Positions 21,434 through 32,770 are shown, counted from the first letter of the stretch. The stretch is DNA of 64,000 nucleotides from Nitzschia sp. DOCU1 (GCA_951394045.1 OX595987.1:3906001-3970000); one strand, 5' to 3'. The notes: a model not told the origin generated them from the sequence alone. Translations and numbers: made by a program.

Positions 21434-22185
21434 TCTCCAAAATACCAATTAATATTCGCGTACTTGGGACAACATCCAATCCAAGCGGGAACAGCCAATG
21501 TTGTTCCGAGAAGAAGTACGCTTCGAATGCGCCAACAAAAATCAGATGAATAGCGCCGGCATGGGGAATGGGGAATAATAGCATGATAAATCTCGGCCTA
21601 TTTATCCCAGTTCTCAATCAAACGACATTAATTATGCAAGCGTTGTTCCATTCGCTTCCAGTCGGGATACATTTCATTATGGCCAAATGCGAACATTTAG
21701 GACGGAAAAACCGATTTTGGCGGCATTGTCAGTCCAATGTTACAAACGGTAATAATACCTCTACCGGGTACTACTCTACCGCTACCGGTAGGACAGTCCG
21801 ATGCGGTTTCAATGACGACCTTTATGGACCATTAACACTATGGTCTGTTCATGTATCGGGTAGTAGTTTAGGGATCCCCAACGAGGGCGAAACGTTTTCG
21901 AGAAGTTGGGGATGGCATAATTGTAAAATCTCCGTATAACGCATTTCGGAGCCGGATCTATCCCTTGTTAGGCCCGGGGAGCAATGATAATCTTCGCAGT
22001 CGATAAACGCGTTTCTTTTTACAATTCCGGAGCCGGACAAAGGCCCGAGCACCTATCTCTTGTGCGGCCCAACAAATTTGACGCTTTGTTTGTGATCACA
22101 AACAAAGCTCTTCTTCTGTGGCAACAATATCAATATCTACTAGATATCACAATAACAGCGAAGGGAAGAAGACTCCGGAGGCACC

Positions 22186-23332
22186 ATGAACAGCAACACA
22201 CTTTTGGGTCAATATCCCAAGGTAAGTCCTCGAAGAGCAGCAATGCTGGTTTCTCGTATTGTCATAAGGATGATTTCAGACAAAGGTGCGCCACTGTGCT
22301 ACTAGCTCCTCTTTCGCTCCATGTTCATCCTTGTGATCAGCAGTATCTCAACCCAAATCTCCGTTCTTGTTCCAAACTTTAGTTTGAGTTCCTTTCAAGT
22401 TGCACTGCCTTCTGGAAGATGCCGCCCATGAAGGGCATGATTGCATTGTTTCTTGGCTTCCACACGGCCGAGCCTTCAAGATCCATTCCAAGCGGCAGTT
22501 CGAGATCTACACCTTGCCTCGGTACTTCACGACATCAAGGGCTCCAAAGTATCGAAGTTTCCAACGCCAATTGGCAATTTACGGCTTTCAGCTCAACACT
22601 GACCACGCATCCCCTGATCGTGGGTCGTACAGTCATCCTCTCATGGTACGAGGAAAACCAGAACTTTGCCTGGGCATGTCCCGGCAAAAGATCAAGGGCC
22701 CCACCGCCGAACGTTCTTCCTTTTGTGCAGCCATCGCTGGCAGCAACAACAACCAACGGCAACCGCTAGTCCTCAATCCAGACGCGGCGGCAACCGTCTC
22801 GGGATTCGGCGTTCTTCGCGAAGAAGCAGCAATGTCCGCCTCGGGCGGATGCGAGGACCTGGTGCTGGAGGAGACTGTATCAGATGTAGCCGTCAGCAAC
22901 CCCAGTATCGATGATCAGCAGAAACACGAGCCGATCCCTGCATCGGTTTTTCTTCGAATGAGCGATGATGATTGCCATAAGGACTTGCTCGCGTTTGCCA
23001 TTCACTGCAACGATTACCTTGCGGCCACGATGACGACGAGATCATCACCATCACCATCCCTTATCAATACTACTAACAACCTGCTTGCCGCTTTCATTTC
23101 TGATGCCTCGTTATCCAGCAGAGATTCAACTAGCCGTACCGTCGACGACGACTGGTTTCTTGGAACCACCACCGCCAACAACGGCGGTCCTCGTTGTTCT
23201 TTGACGATGAGCGAACCTGTTCCATCATCCAACCAGGAGCACAACCGCATACAGCAAGCCGAAGTTTTAAAATCCATTGAAGAGTTGGTGATTCGGCAAG
23301 GAAGTCATCGCCATGCCGCCTTTGAGCTTTAA
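22186..23332 (+). CDS. Heat shock factor-type transcription factor, HSF-A
   Basis: Two exons: 22186-22221 (MNSNTLLGQYPK) and 22400-23332, with a 178-bp intron (GTAAGT donor, TTTCAAG acceptor, phase 0), giving about 322 aa. The splice falls exactly at the start of the HSF DNA-binding domain, which reads PK|LHCLLEDA, then DCIVSWLPHGRAFKIH, LPRYFTTS and YRSFQRQLAIYGF, covering residues about 11-80; the recognition helix is the SFQRQL segment. A conserved linker (SYSHPLMVRGKPELCLG) follows. Instead of an obvious HR-A/B trimerisation coil, the C-terminal part has two short motifs shared with its neighbours: LLAFAIHCNDYLA and a terminal SIEELVIRQG...FEL. It should act in the nucleus on GAA/TTC repeats. 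Confidence 0.88.
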
Positions 23333-24351
23333 CATGCGCAGCTGCAGCGTTGACATTAAAGTGCAAGGGGCAACCACAAGAAACGTGGTAGCAGCACATT
23401 GATGAACATTATTTGTACAAAGACTCTTGCATACGGTCGTTATCATTTTCGTCTCAGATCATCACATCCTCACTACTATTACAATCCAAGATTACCCTTT
23501 TGCATAATGAAGTAGTAGTAGTAGAAACATGTTAGTAAACAAAGACAAGAGGAGAAGGTAGTAGTCGAAGGATATCTATGGCTGCCGCTCTCGTGAACGG
23601 CCAATGGTAATGGGGCGGGATGGCTTTTTTGCTGTGATGGCAGAAATGGTCCGTGCGTCGCCAGAATTTGCATGACGTGTCACCGTTCGATGATAAAAAG
23701 ACGCTACTACCGGTAGGCCTGATGAGGTATTGATCGTCTCATTTATGTATCGTACCCCACCTCATTCCTATTGCCCTCCCTCTCGCATTAGTCTTTGGTC
23801 TGATGAGTCATCTCAAACGATTCATCGGCCCCCTCCACAATCGAACTTCCTGTCTGAGCGCCGACATGGGGATACGTTTACTACACAAGGAGTTTTCCTT
23901 TTGGAGCCTGCTGCTCTGCCCTCTACTCTATTCATACCAAGGGAATCATTCGTCAGCAGCGGGAGTTACTACTGCGGTCTTGTTCGTGCTGCCTGCAGTA
24001 AGCCACGGTGTTTGCTAGAAAATTGAACCTATTTTAACGGAATGTAAACGTAGGAGGGAATTCGGAGATCCCATCCAAGAATAGATGAAGAGTTACGAGC
24101 TTGACGACAATAGCGTAGGATAGGACAGATACGGATCTCTTGTCGAGCCTCTTCTAGAACGATGCAGTAGTCTTGTGGAAGTTTCTTTTTGTATTGTTTC
24201 TTTGATAGTCGTGGTAGTGTCGCAGTGCAGTGGGAATCCCAAGTCGTTCCCGCGAGCCGATTACTTAGGGACGAAGACATAGACGGGACAGGTCTCGATC
24301 TTCCCAGTTGGGGGATGATTAGAAGCGGGGGAAGTAAAACACATGGGCAAG
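23333..24351. other. Intergenic region between HSF-A and the TIR transposon
   Basis: Holds an AGTAGTAGTAGTAGA trinucleotide stretch near 23510 and an ACTACCGGTAGG palindrome near 23706. No gene supported. Confidence 0.45.
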
Positions 24352-24359
24352 GAACATTC
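24352..24359. repeat. Left 8-bp target-site duplication of the TIR transposon
   Basis: GAACATTC is found directly outside the left terminal inverted repeat and again outside the right one (29838-29845). Confidence 0.65.
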
Positions 24360-24386
24360 GGGAGTTGTCCGGCCACGTAGGTAGCT
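24360..24386 (+). repeat. Left terminal inverted repeat
   Basis: Matches the reverse complement of 29811-29837: the inner 21 bases agree at 20 positions, the outer 6 only partly. Confidence 0.7.
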
Positions 24387-24672
24387 CAAGTGTAAGCCTT
24401 TGACAAAAAGGCCTCAGAATTATAATAAACAAGCCATTTTGGCCGATTCCAAACTGTCAGAAAAGTGTAAGCCATCCACAGCCCACCAATGGGATTGCTC
24501 CAAAAAGTGTAAAACATCATTTAGAAAGTCATTATTTTCGGTTCTCGACGTCACTGAACCCAATGCCACGGTCCTGCTCCACCAATGCCTGCTTCCAACA
24601 ACAAATCGCATGGAATAGTCACACACAAACTTATCATTTTCATCAATGGACTGACCGTGGTATTGGCATACA

Positions 24673-27600
24673 ATGGGCACCAACGAGGACAACAGGTGCG
24701 GAAATGGCCGTGGAAGGAAGAGAGGAACGGGGTACAATCGACGAACGGACACTGAAATTGCACGTGATAAAAGGCGAGAGCATGAACGACTTGCAGCACG
24801 GAGGCGAGACTTTTTCATGGCAAAGCCACAAGAACGACCATTGTCAGTGCCGCCAACTGTTGCCGTTTTGAATACTCCAATGGAGGCACATGCACAAGAC
24901 GATCACGAGGAACCACCAGGGAAAATTGGCGGAAAGTCTGAGGGTATCCGCCGTGGGTTTCCTCCGCCAACAGACGATGACCCACTACCAGGCGTGGTGA
25001 TGAGCAATGTTCCAGTAATCTTCCGATTAAAAGTCGGCAAACTTATGTCCAAGCTTCGGGAATCCATGCAAGCTGGATCACGCCAGGCAAACCAATTCTT
25101 TTGTTCAAACGATGGAGTCAAACGCTTTGATTGGACTACATTTGAGTACCAATGGGGTGACCCAACCATGCTCCCAAATCCAACCGCAGCAGATTTCCTT
25201 GCCCCGCAGTTTGCTCGCATCATCTTCTTTGCGCCTGATAGGACAAGGCCTCATATGCTTTTCCAAGGATGCATGCCCTGCAAATGGCATGGATTTGACC
25301 CAGCGCCTGATGGCAATCCATGCACATGCCGGGATTCTTTTTACAACAATTTTGTCCGGACATTTGATGATAAAGATGGGACAGCTGGCTTCTTCTTTAG
25401 CAGTCGCTACTACTGTAAAATAAGAAGAGCTCAGAATAGTTCCAGTGGGGACAGTGGGGAAAGTGAGGACCAAATAGGCGATGCAAGTGACCATGCCTAC
25501 TACTTTGCTGGGCATGATCCTGACGTCATGCGATTTTTGACTGACGACATTCAAGATATGCTTGATCTAGTTGTTACAAAGCGACGTGCAATTACTCGTG
25601 CTTTCAGTGACGAAATTTTTGAGCAAGCTGCGCTGAAATCCTCATTCCTTTCTATAAGGAAGAAAGCTGTTAGCCATCGCCTGAATCTTTTCTACAAGAT
25701 TTTGAAAAGGATTGATGCGTACCGTAAGAATAAAACCGTGCAGAGCTCCCTGTTCATTATGAGCAGAGTGGAGCATGAGAAGGCATTGAAGCTAAATGTT
25801 CAAGACGTGGTTGCTGAAATACCATCGAGGCAATATTTGGAAAAGCATTTTCTCCTTCGAGCATTAAATCTCCTGCCATATTATGAACGGTGTCTCCAGT
25901 TGGTATCTGGGCGTGTACTCTGTGGCGACAAGTCCTACAAAGTCATTCGTTTTATTTTTGTGCAGGGGGCTGATACTACCGGTGTTCGAGCTTTTGACTC
26001 CGTGTATACAGTGATGAACGAGTACAATCAGGTCGTTGCAATCAACTTTGTACGAGCTGGAGACTATGATGAAATGGAGTCGATTCTTAAAGGGATACAA
26101 CATCGCTACAATATCCACGGCTACGAGGACGTGCGACTGTTCTATACGGATAGTTGCTGCCACGAGTACAACATGCTTGTGCGAGCCATGCCCACTCTGG
26201 GGGACAGGGATCCGGTGCCGCCAAGGGCAGATCAGTTTGAACAAAACTTACCGTTGGCCCAGCTACCAGTCAACCCGGTCTTTGTCACAACTAAAGGAGG
26301 ATTTCTAGAGTCCGCCGTTCCAATTTTGGAACATTTGGACGCCACTATGCACGTGGTACCAATTGGCTTTGATATCGAGTGGGACTCGCTAACCACTCAA
26401 TCGCGCCAGGAGCAGTTCCCAGAAACGCTGCAGCTTGCAGTGGAATTCGGCAACACAACGAGAGTTCTTGTTATTTCTCTCCGGCGAACATTCCCGGAGA
26501 TGATACTACGTGAAGGCAACGTAAATTATACTGTTGATGTCTCTACTTGGTGTCATTACAACAGTACATTGCTTCGTATATTGACTCATAAGAATTCCTT
26601 GCTCGTTGGCGTTGGGGTGAAAGGCGACGTGACGAGACTGAAAAAATCATTCCCAGCAGAGTTTGTCGGAACCACGCATAATGTGGGTGATTGTGTGCAG
26701 ATTGCGGAGAAAGCATCCCTACTATTTTGGAAACAGAAAAAAGGCCTCAGCGATATGGCTGCAAACTTCCTTGGCCGTCGTGTTGACAAGTCCCTTGCAC
26801 GGTCCAGTTGGAGTGCGGCCACACTCCCACAGGAATGCGTGAACTATGCCGCACTAGACGCATGGATTAGCCTGGAGCTCTACAAAAAAGTGAAGGAGCT
26901 TGAAAATGTACATTACAAGCCTACCAGAGAGGAGCTTAAGGGACTCCCTGTCGTGCGTCTGCTTGGAACAACATCTAACACTGTCGTTGCCTATGGGCAA
27001 GTAGAGTCAGCAGATTTTCAGCTGAAGGAGGTAATTGGACTCGAACGACGTGAGCACACATTCGATCCTATAAGAGTCAAAATTGTTCTGGCTATTAATG
27101 GGGCTGCATTGGTTCCGACCCCTCCTCACTTGGGAACGGAAAGTATCACTATTGCAGATGCTATTACAAGGAATCTATCTGTTGTTTGGAAAAGGAGCCG
27201 AATGACATTGTCGAATCGAGGTGACCTTGATATGGCAATGCTCCGATTCAATACTGTTCAGAGGGTCGCAGAGGAAGTTCTGGGTGCTGATCCCCCCCCT
27301 GATGCCAATGCAGATGCTATTGCTGCTGTAGAAACCGGTGTTGGCCCTGAAGCCATTGCTGAGGTAGGGCGGCACGAGATGACTCTTGAAGAATTATTGG
27401 GTGAGCTTGGAGCCACAGCGGCAATTCCTGATGGCACGACCTTGGAGCAATACCCTGATCGCCAGCCCGAACCAGAAACTCCAAGTAACAGCCTAGGTTT
27501 CGTCTTGATTGAGCAACAAACGAACGGCACACTCCATGTCCACCGTGGGGTTGATGTCTTCCAACAAAATGGAATCAAAGGAGATGCATTTCATTATCTA

Positions 27601-29373
27601 AATAAGCTAATGAAAACGTGAAAAAAAGCCCATGGCTTTTATGAGGAGGCGAGCGGTCTTCTCAGAGATGCCATCTTGATTCCAAACCCAAAACGCATCA
27701 AAGAAGAGACTGAAAAGTTGGCAGCAAAATTGGAATCCGAAAAGGGCAAAAAGTGGTCAGGTAAGGCTGGTCAGGCGGTGAAAGAAGCTGAGCGACGAAT
27801 GGCTTGTCCGAGCGGAAAGATCCTTGATGATATTGAACGTTTAATCCCAGAACCAAAAGTCCTCGAGGGGCGATTGATCTCTGTATGTAAGTTCATCGCA
27901 AACATCAAGGACCATAAGACGGATGAGCCACTGTTTTCCCGTCAAAGCTGGCTTGAGTTCCGTAACCTGTTACGGCATGTTAGGAAAGGTTGCGTATCCG
28001 ATGAAAAGGATGTTGAGTATTACTATTTCACGACGGATCCGAATGGACGAAAATTCTTACACTGTATCCGAGGGACTTCACAGTTAGAAGGATTCCATCG
28101 ACACCTTCGGGACATTCTCCGGGCAAGTTTCAGCTCCCCGCTTTTAGCGGTTTGCCTTCTTGCCGTGTTCGTTCACCGTTGGAACCATGATCATGCAGTG
28201 GAACGTGGCTTCACAACGGATCGCTACGCAGAGTACTACCAGCATGAAACAATCCACTCGATGCAGGTGTCAGCGGATATTCATGACGAGGACCAGCTAT
28301 TTGGAGATTTGCTCAATCCAAATGATTTTGCATCATCTGGAGAGAGTCATTACATCCCAATTGTACGGCAGGTGCTTCATTTGGTGGATCCATCTGCATG
28401 TGGTATTGGGGGGAACAGTGAAAATATCATGAGTGAGGCGATTCGGCTGTTACGAGCAGAAAACAAAGATGGAGTTGTTGCAAAACTTACCACAGCTTTG
28501 GGCATTGACAGTGATGACGAACTCAACCGGCCCGTGGACGTACCCGTAACTAAAATGACTGCAGATGATTGCGAGCTTTTTCTGCAGCTCCTGCCAAGAT
28601 TCTCCGGGGGGCAGCAACATGGACGATACACCGTGGTTGACTATGATGCTTTGTGTGTTGCTCATAATGCAAGAGCCAGGGATGAGCGTCTCAAGCCAAT
28701 GGGGCAGAGGAAACGACTATTCTCAAAAACTACGCAACTTCTCAAAGAACACCACAAAGAACTGGAGAAGAAGATTAATCGGCAGCAGACAGAAAGACAG
28801 CTTGCAAGTTTGTCACTTCCTGGAACTGGAGTTTGGCAAACGACAACTGTTAGACGAGGCGTGGCTCGTATACGTGAGCATTTCAATGAAGCGGCAACTC
28901 ACATCCAATTTAAGGAACCACTACAACAACCCCCAGCTCTGCAGGAACCCATGGCGGCAGCACTTCAAGATCCATTGGAATGCCAGCATTTCGTTGTTTG
29001 CCCCCCAGAACTCCAGATGGCACACCCGACAAGGGACAATCGCCCAGCTCATTTGTTGATGCCGGGTCCTGGCCCAGTGCTGGTTGCAGAAAAACAAGCT
29101 GAAAACAAGCGGGTGCGGGAACCCCAGCGATGTTACCGGTGTGGGTGGGAGCGTAGTGGCAAAAGCCACAAACGATCCGCCCCTCCGAATTCAAAGGAAT
29201 ATTGCATTGTGCCAGAAGCAAAGCGGTACAAATATTGGCAGGTGCCACGGGGCTACAACGAAGGTGATGTATCCGGCCAGACAATTCGCTCTCGAGATAT
29301 GAAAGCAAAGTGGAAACGTATTCGAATGGCCAATGGACAGCTTGAGCCTGACTCCTTATTTCCTTCGTGGTAG
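24673..29373 (+). CDS. Transposase-like protein with embedded DEDDy 3'-5' exonuclease, one internal TGA
   Basis: Starts at the ATG at 24673 and runs to 29373 in a single frame of 1567 codons, interrupted only by TGA at 27619-27621 (982 residues before it, 583 in the same frame after it). Residues about 290-500 look like an RNase-H-fold transposase core with candidate acids D419 (LCGDKSY) and D493 (FYTDSCC). Residues about 562-735 form a WRN/RNase D-type exonuclease: FDIEWD (D567, E569), VGVGVKGD (D652) and YAALD (Y725, D729), i.e. complete DEDDy. After the TGA comes GTSQLEGFHRHLRDIL, whose Glu (codon 1139) is the likely third transposase acid, and a C-terminal zinc-knuckle-like CYRCGWE...H...YC. 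Domain order suggests that the exonuclease is inserted inside the transposase. The TGA is either a disabling mutation, readthrough, or selenocysteine. Family name uncertain. Confidence 0.75.
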
Positions 29374-29387
29374 TAACAAAATAATGG

Positions 29388-29725
29388 GCAGCATGTGCCG
29401 CTCCATGAAACCCATTGTCACCTTGGTTTTATTTGTGTAGCGATGGATGACACAACATCTCGATGCTTCACCCGGTCATTTTAGTATCGCGGTAGGTCGG
29501 CGGTGTCGGCACGCCGAAGATACGTTATTGGTGTCGCCTTAAAATGGAGCCCTTACACCATGCAGCCTGTGCCGCTCCATGAAAACCATTGTTGAATGGG
29601 TTTTATTTGTGTGACAATGACACAACATCTTGATGCTTCGCCCTGTCGTTTTAGTATCGCGGTAGGTCGTCGGCGTCGGCACGCCGAAGATACGTTTTTG
29701 GTGTCGCCTTAAAATGGAGCCCTTG
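29388..29725. repeat. Two direct copies of a 174-bp unit at the 3' end of the transposon
   Basis: Copy 1 starts near 29388 and copy 2 near 29562; both contain TGTGCCGCTCCATGAAA, TAGTATCGCGGTAGGTCG and CACGCCGAAGATACG and end in AAAATGGAGCCCTT. They lie just past the coding frame and before the right terminal repeat. Confidence 0.85.
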
Positions 29726-29810
29726 TTATTGAGGATAACGGATTATTGCCTTCCTTTTGTTCTTCGAATTCTTTTCTTTCTTTTTTTCCCTTTTTTCTTT
29801 ATAAAATTTT

Positions 29811-29837
29811 AGCTACCTACGTGACCGGACATAAGCC
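29811..29837 (-). repeat. Right terminal inverted repeat
   Basis: Reverse complement of the left terminal repeat at 24360-24386; followed immediately by the target duplication GAACATTC at 29838-29845. Confidence 0.7.
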
Positions 29838-29845
29838 GAACATTC
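29838..29845. repeat. Right 8-bp target-site duplication of the TIR transposon
   Basis: Second copy of GAACATTC, immediately outside the right terminal repeat. Confidence 0.65.
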
Positions 29846-30697
29846 TTCGCCCGATACCGGAAAGTTCTGCGCAGGTCAGACGGCGAACAGATGGGGGACC
29901 TGCACTGCCCCCCAGCGAGGTTCGAAGCAGGAGGAGAACAGCCTGTTCGCAGTTGGCAAGAAGAAGATGACGTACTAAGTCAGGGCATATGATGGATCGA
30001 AGGGATCTAATTATGAATTTCGACAAAACAAACTTTTCTCTCACCATGACGTTTCATTTAGTGAAACTTGGTGTAAAGTGAGTTAAAAGCAAGAAGACCA
30101 CGTCAAGAACAGCGACGCTGAATCCCATTTTTTGGTGTTGCTGCTCGCGCGGCTCAATAAGCCTGGGGTCGGTATTCGGCCTTTTCGTGACCCCGCAGAA
30201 GAGTCATATGAATAAATTGAAGTTAGGTTGGTATTAATAAAACAATGGATGTTCTCCCTCGGTGCCAAGAAACGCAAAACTGGTAGCGGAAGGTCATAGC
30301 TGTACCGGTAGTTTTCACTATTCTAACCCGCGGTTGACGCTATTCGACATCAACGACATACTGGGAGAACATCTAAAGAGTAAAAAATCGGACTCTCTAC
30401 CGGTAGAAGAAAAGCGATTATAGCGAAGAGTTCGCTTTCTGTTCCTAATGGCTCCCCGTGGGTGGTATGATGCACCGGTACCTAGTAGATTCTCCGCACA
30501 CGTGGTTGGTCATGCATTGTGGATCCCGAAGAGGGAGGAACAGGTCCTGACACGCTGGTCCCTTTTTCTGAAATGTGCGCCCACAACTTTCCTACACGCG
30601 TTGCCAAGCGATTGTGCTCACAACCAAAGCATTTCTTCCCTTTCGATAGAAGAAAAGCCACAACACACACGTCCCAAGTGACGACGCTGAAAGAACC
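29846..30697. other. Upstream region of HSF-B
   Basis: Contains three ACCGGT palindromes (near 30303, 30402 and 30474). The longest open frames here have no domain. Likely promoter and 5'-UTR of HSF-B. Confidence 0.45.
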
Positions 30698-31809
30698 ATG
30701 AACACCAACTCTCTCCTCCGTCAACACCCCAAAGTAAGTCTTCGACGAGCAGTTGCTCTTTCCTGATGATTGTCGTGTCACGATGGTCAGGCTGAAGCAC
30801 AACAACAGAAGGGGCCCTCGTCCTTGTGCCAGCGGCTGCTGTCGCTCCATGTTCATCTCGTGATCAGTTTCTCAACCCAAGTTTCCGCTCTTCTTGCTGC
30901 CAACTTTAGTTTGAATTTCCTTTCAAGGTGCACAGCCTTTTGGAAGACGCCGTGCATGAAGGCAACGAATGCATTGTGGTGTCCTGGCTTCCACATGGCC
31001 GGGCCTTCAAGATTCACTCCAAGCGCCAGTTTGAGGTCTCCATCTTGCCTCGGTACTACACGACGTCAAGAGCTCCAAAGTATCGCAGCTTTTCCCGCCA
31101 GTTAGCCATCTATGGCTTTAAGATGAACATGGACCGCAATTCTCCTGACCGTGGGTCCTACAGTCATCCTCTCATGGTGCGAGGAAAGCCAGAACTTTGC
31201 CTGGGCATGGTCCGGCAAAAAATCAAGGTCCCCACCACCACCACCGAGCGCTCTTCTTCTTCGTGTGGTGCTGCCGCTGGGGGCAACAACAACAACAATA
31301 AATGGCAGCGGTCGCTAGTCAACAATCTTGCCCCTGCAGTCCCAGCCGTCTCGGAATATATCCGTTGCCAAGGCAGAAGACCAGCAGCACCAAACTCTTC
31401 AGCATGCCAGCAGTGTGTGTTGAATGAGGTGGTGGCTGACATTAGCGAACCCTCGATGCTTCTTCGACTGGGTCGTTTCGCTGGTGATGATTCTTCTCAC
31501 ATAGAGGAGGATTTGCTCACGTTTGCCATTGTCGCCAATGAGTACATGGCTCGAGCGATGAAATCACCATCGTCCTCGTGCCTGGACACAGGAGAAAACT
31601 CACTCGTTGCTGCTCTCATTATGGATGCTGCATCATCGTCGGCAGACAGCGAGGAATCTGTCGTCGACGACTATGACTGGGTTCTTGGTGGTACCGCCAC
31701 CCACAATGGCGGTCATTCAATGACGGATGCTACGGAATCTTTGCAGCAACAAGAAGGCGGCATTTTCAACGATATTGAACATCACGATGACGACGTCTTT
31801 GAGCTTTAA
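30698..31809 (+). CDS. Heat shock factor-type transcription factor, HSF-B
   Basis: Exons 30698-30733 (MNTNSLLRQHPK) and 30928-31809, intron 194 bp (GTAAGT donor, TTTCAAG acceptor, phase 0), about 305 aa. The DNA-binding domain starts at the splice (PK|VHSLLEDA) and continues through CIVVSWLPHGRAFKIH, LPRYYTTS and YRSFSRQLAIYGF; one extra Val before SWLPHG distinguishes it from its paralogues. The shared linker SYSHPLMVRGKPELCLG and the motif LLTFAIVANEYMA are present. The terminal motif is shortened: it ends IFNDIEHHDDDVFEL and lacks the LVIRQG core seen in HSF-A and HSF-C, so this copy may have lost a partner contact. Same strand as HSF-C, about 1.2 kb upstream of it. Confidence 0.88.
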
Positions 31810-32286
31810 GATGCGTGCCGGCAACGGCGATCTACTCGTACACAACCATACTAGATAGAAGGGTATTACATAATATCATTCTTTTCATCCCGTCTGCTGC
31901 TGCAATGAATGCAATCATCCTTTGGCTCCAGATAGTTGGAGTACTATCATTTTAACGTTGTAACTGTGGCGAAAGAGCATCGCCGCTTCGTGCGTCGTGA
32001 CAAAATGACTTTCCATACTTATGGTTGTGGTGCACGGCGGCAGGCGCAGCAAGGTTCGTCGCCCAACTAGTCGACTATCACGACCAGTTAGTTGATTAGA
32101 TTGACTACACACGATCAAACTCCTACTAACTTTTGACTTGAAGGCGACCAAAATAAGCGTAGACGGTGATAGTTTCGCCTTTCGCTCCTTCCTTAGGCCC
32201 ACCAAACCACGTATAACTACCAATAGGCCATTACCTACTTCCGCCATTATTCCGAGGATGTGCCAGATATCCAGCTATCCTCGATA

Positions 32287-32705
32287 ATAAAATGTCCGCA
32301 GGACGTACCCAGCATGCGGGTTTTTAGAGCGCACAAGGCCGCGCGTACCTTCCACGCGTCAACAAAATAAATGGGCGCGGAAGCGGCGGAAGCGGCGGAA
32401 GCGGAAGCGGCAACGGGACTGAATTAATAAAATGTCCGCAGGACGTACCCAGCATGCGTGTTTTAGCGTTTTGGTGGAGGGGAAGGGCCGGCGTGGCAGG
32501 GGCTAAGTGACGGGTTAAAGATTCTCATAGCGTAGTAAGATGCATGAGAACATAGGTAGATGGAAATCTTTAGAGCGCACAAGGCCGTGCGTACCTTCCA
32601 CGCGTCAACAAAATAAATGGGCGCGGAAGCGGCGGAAGCGGAAGCGGCGGAAGCGGAAGCGGCGGAAGCGGAAGCGGCGGAAGCGGCGGCAACGGGACTG
32701 AATTA
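32287..32705. repeat. Duplicated repeat unit with GGAAGC microsatellite arrays
   Basis: Segments GAGCGCACAAGGCCG...TACCTTCCACGCGTC followed by ATGGGCGCGGAAGCGGC arrays occur at about 32326-32425 and 32571-32705; ATGTCCGCAGGACGTACCC also occurs twice (near 32290 and 32430). Each copy carries its own GGAAGC/GGC array of different length and ends in CAACGGGACTGAATTAA. Confidence 0.8.
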
Positions 32706-32770
32706 AAACTTGGAAACCGGCAGCGGGGCATGCTGGGAAACTTGGAAACCGGCAGCGGGGCATGCTGGGA
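32706..32770. repeat. Two tandem copies of a 32-bp unit
   Basis: The unit contains ACTTGGAAACCGGCAGCGGG and GCATGCTGGG and is repeated head to tail with no mismatch seen, directly after the GGAAGC array. Confidence 0.85.

Larger units (their letters stand above)
20740..22185. other. Long divergent intergenic region upstream of ATPase paralogue 2 and HSF-A
   Basis: Contains a 22-base poly-C run at 21156-21177, several ACCGGT-centred palindromes (near 21046, 21092, 21192 and 21779), and a perfect heat-shock element core GAAGGTTC at 21423-21430 flanked by another GAA and TTC. The open frames here are either anchored in the homopolymer or lack any domain. Probably regulatory DNA for both genes. 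Confidence 0.5.
24360..29837 (+). mobile_element. 5.5-kb autonomous-type DNA transposon encoding a transposase-exonuclease protein
   Basis: Bounded by terminal inverted repeats of about 27 bp (24360-24386 and 29811-29837) whose inner 21 bp differ at one base; the shared core is CACGTAGGTAGCT. Outside them lies the 8-bp duplication GAACATTC. One long coding frame fills most of the element, and a 174-bp direct repeat sits at the 3' end. Three AGTGTAA motifs near 24390, 24464 and 24506 could be subterminal transposase sites. An 8-bp duplication fits hAT, MULE and Kyakuja-Dileera-Zisupton elements; the superfamily is not assigned. Confidence 0.75.

Noticed and set aside
24673..29373. Two separate adjacent transposon genes
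   Set aside because: Both parts are in the same frame, separated by one TGA, with catalytic residues split between them.
29860..29950. Possible tRNA-like segment with GAGGTTCGAAGC
   Set aside because: No acceptor stem or anticodon arm can be paired around it.
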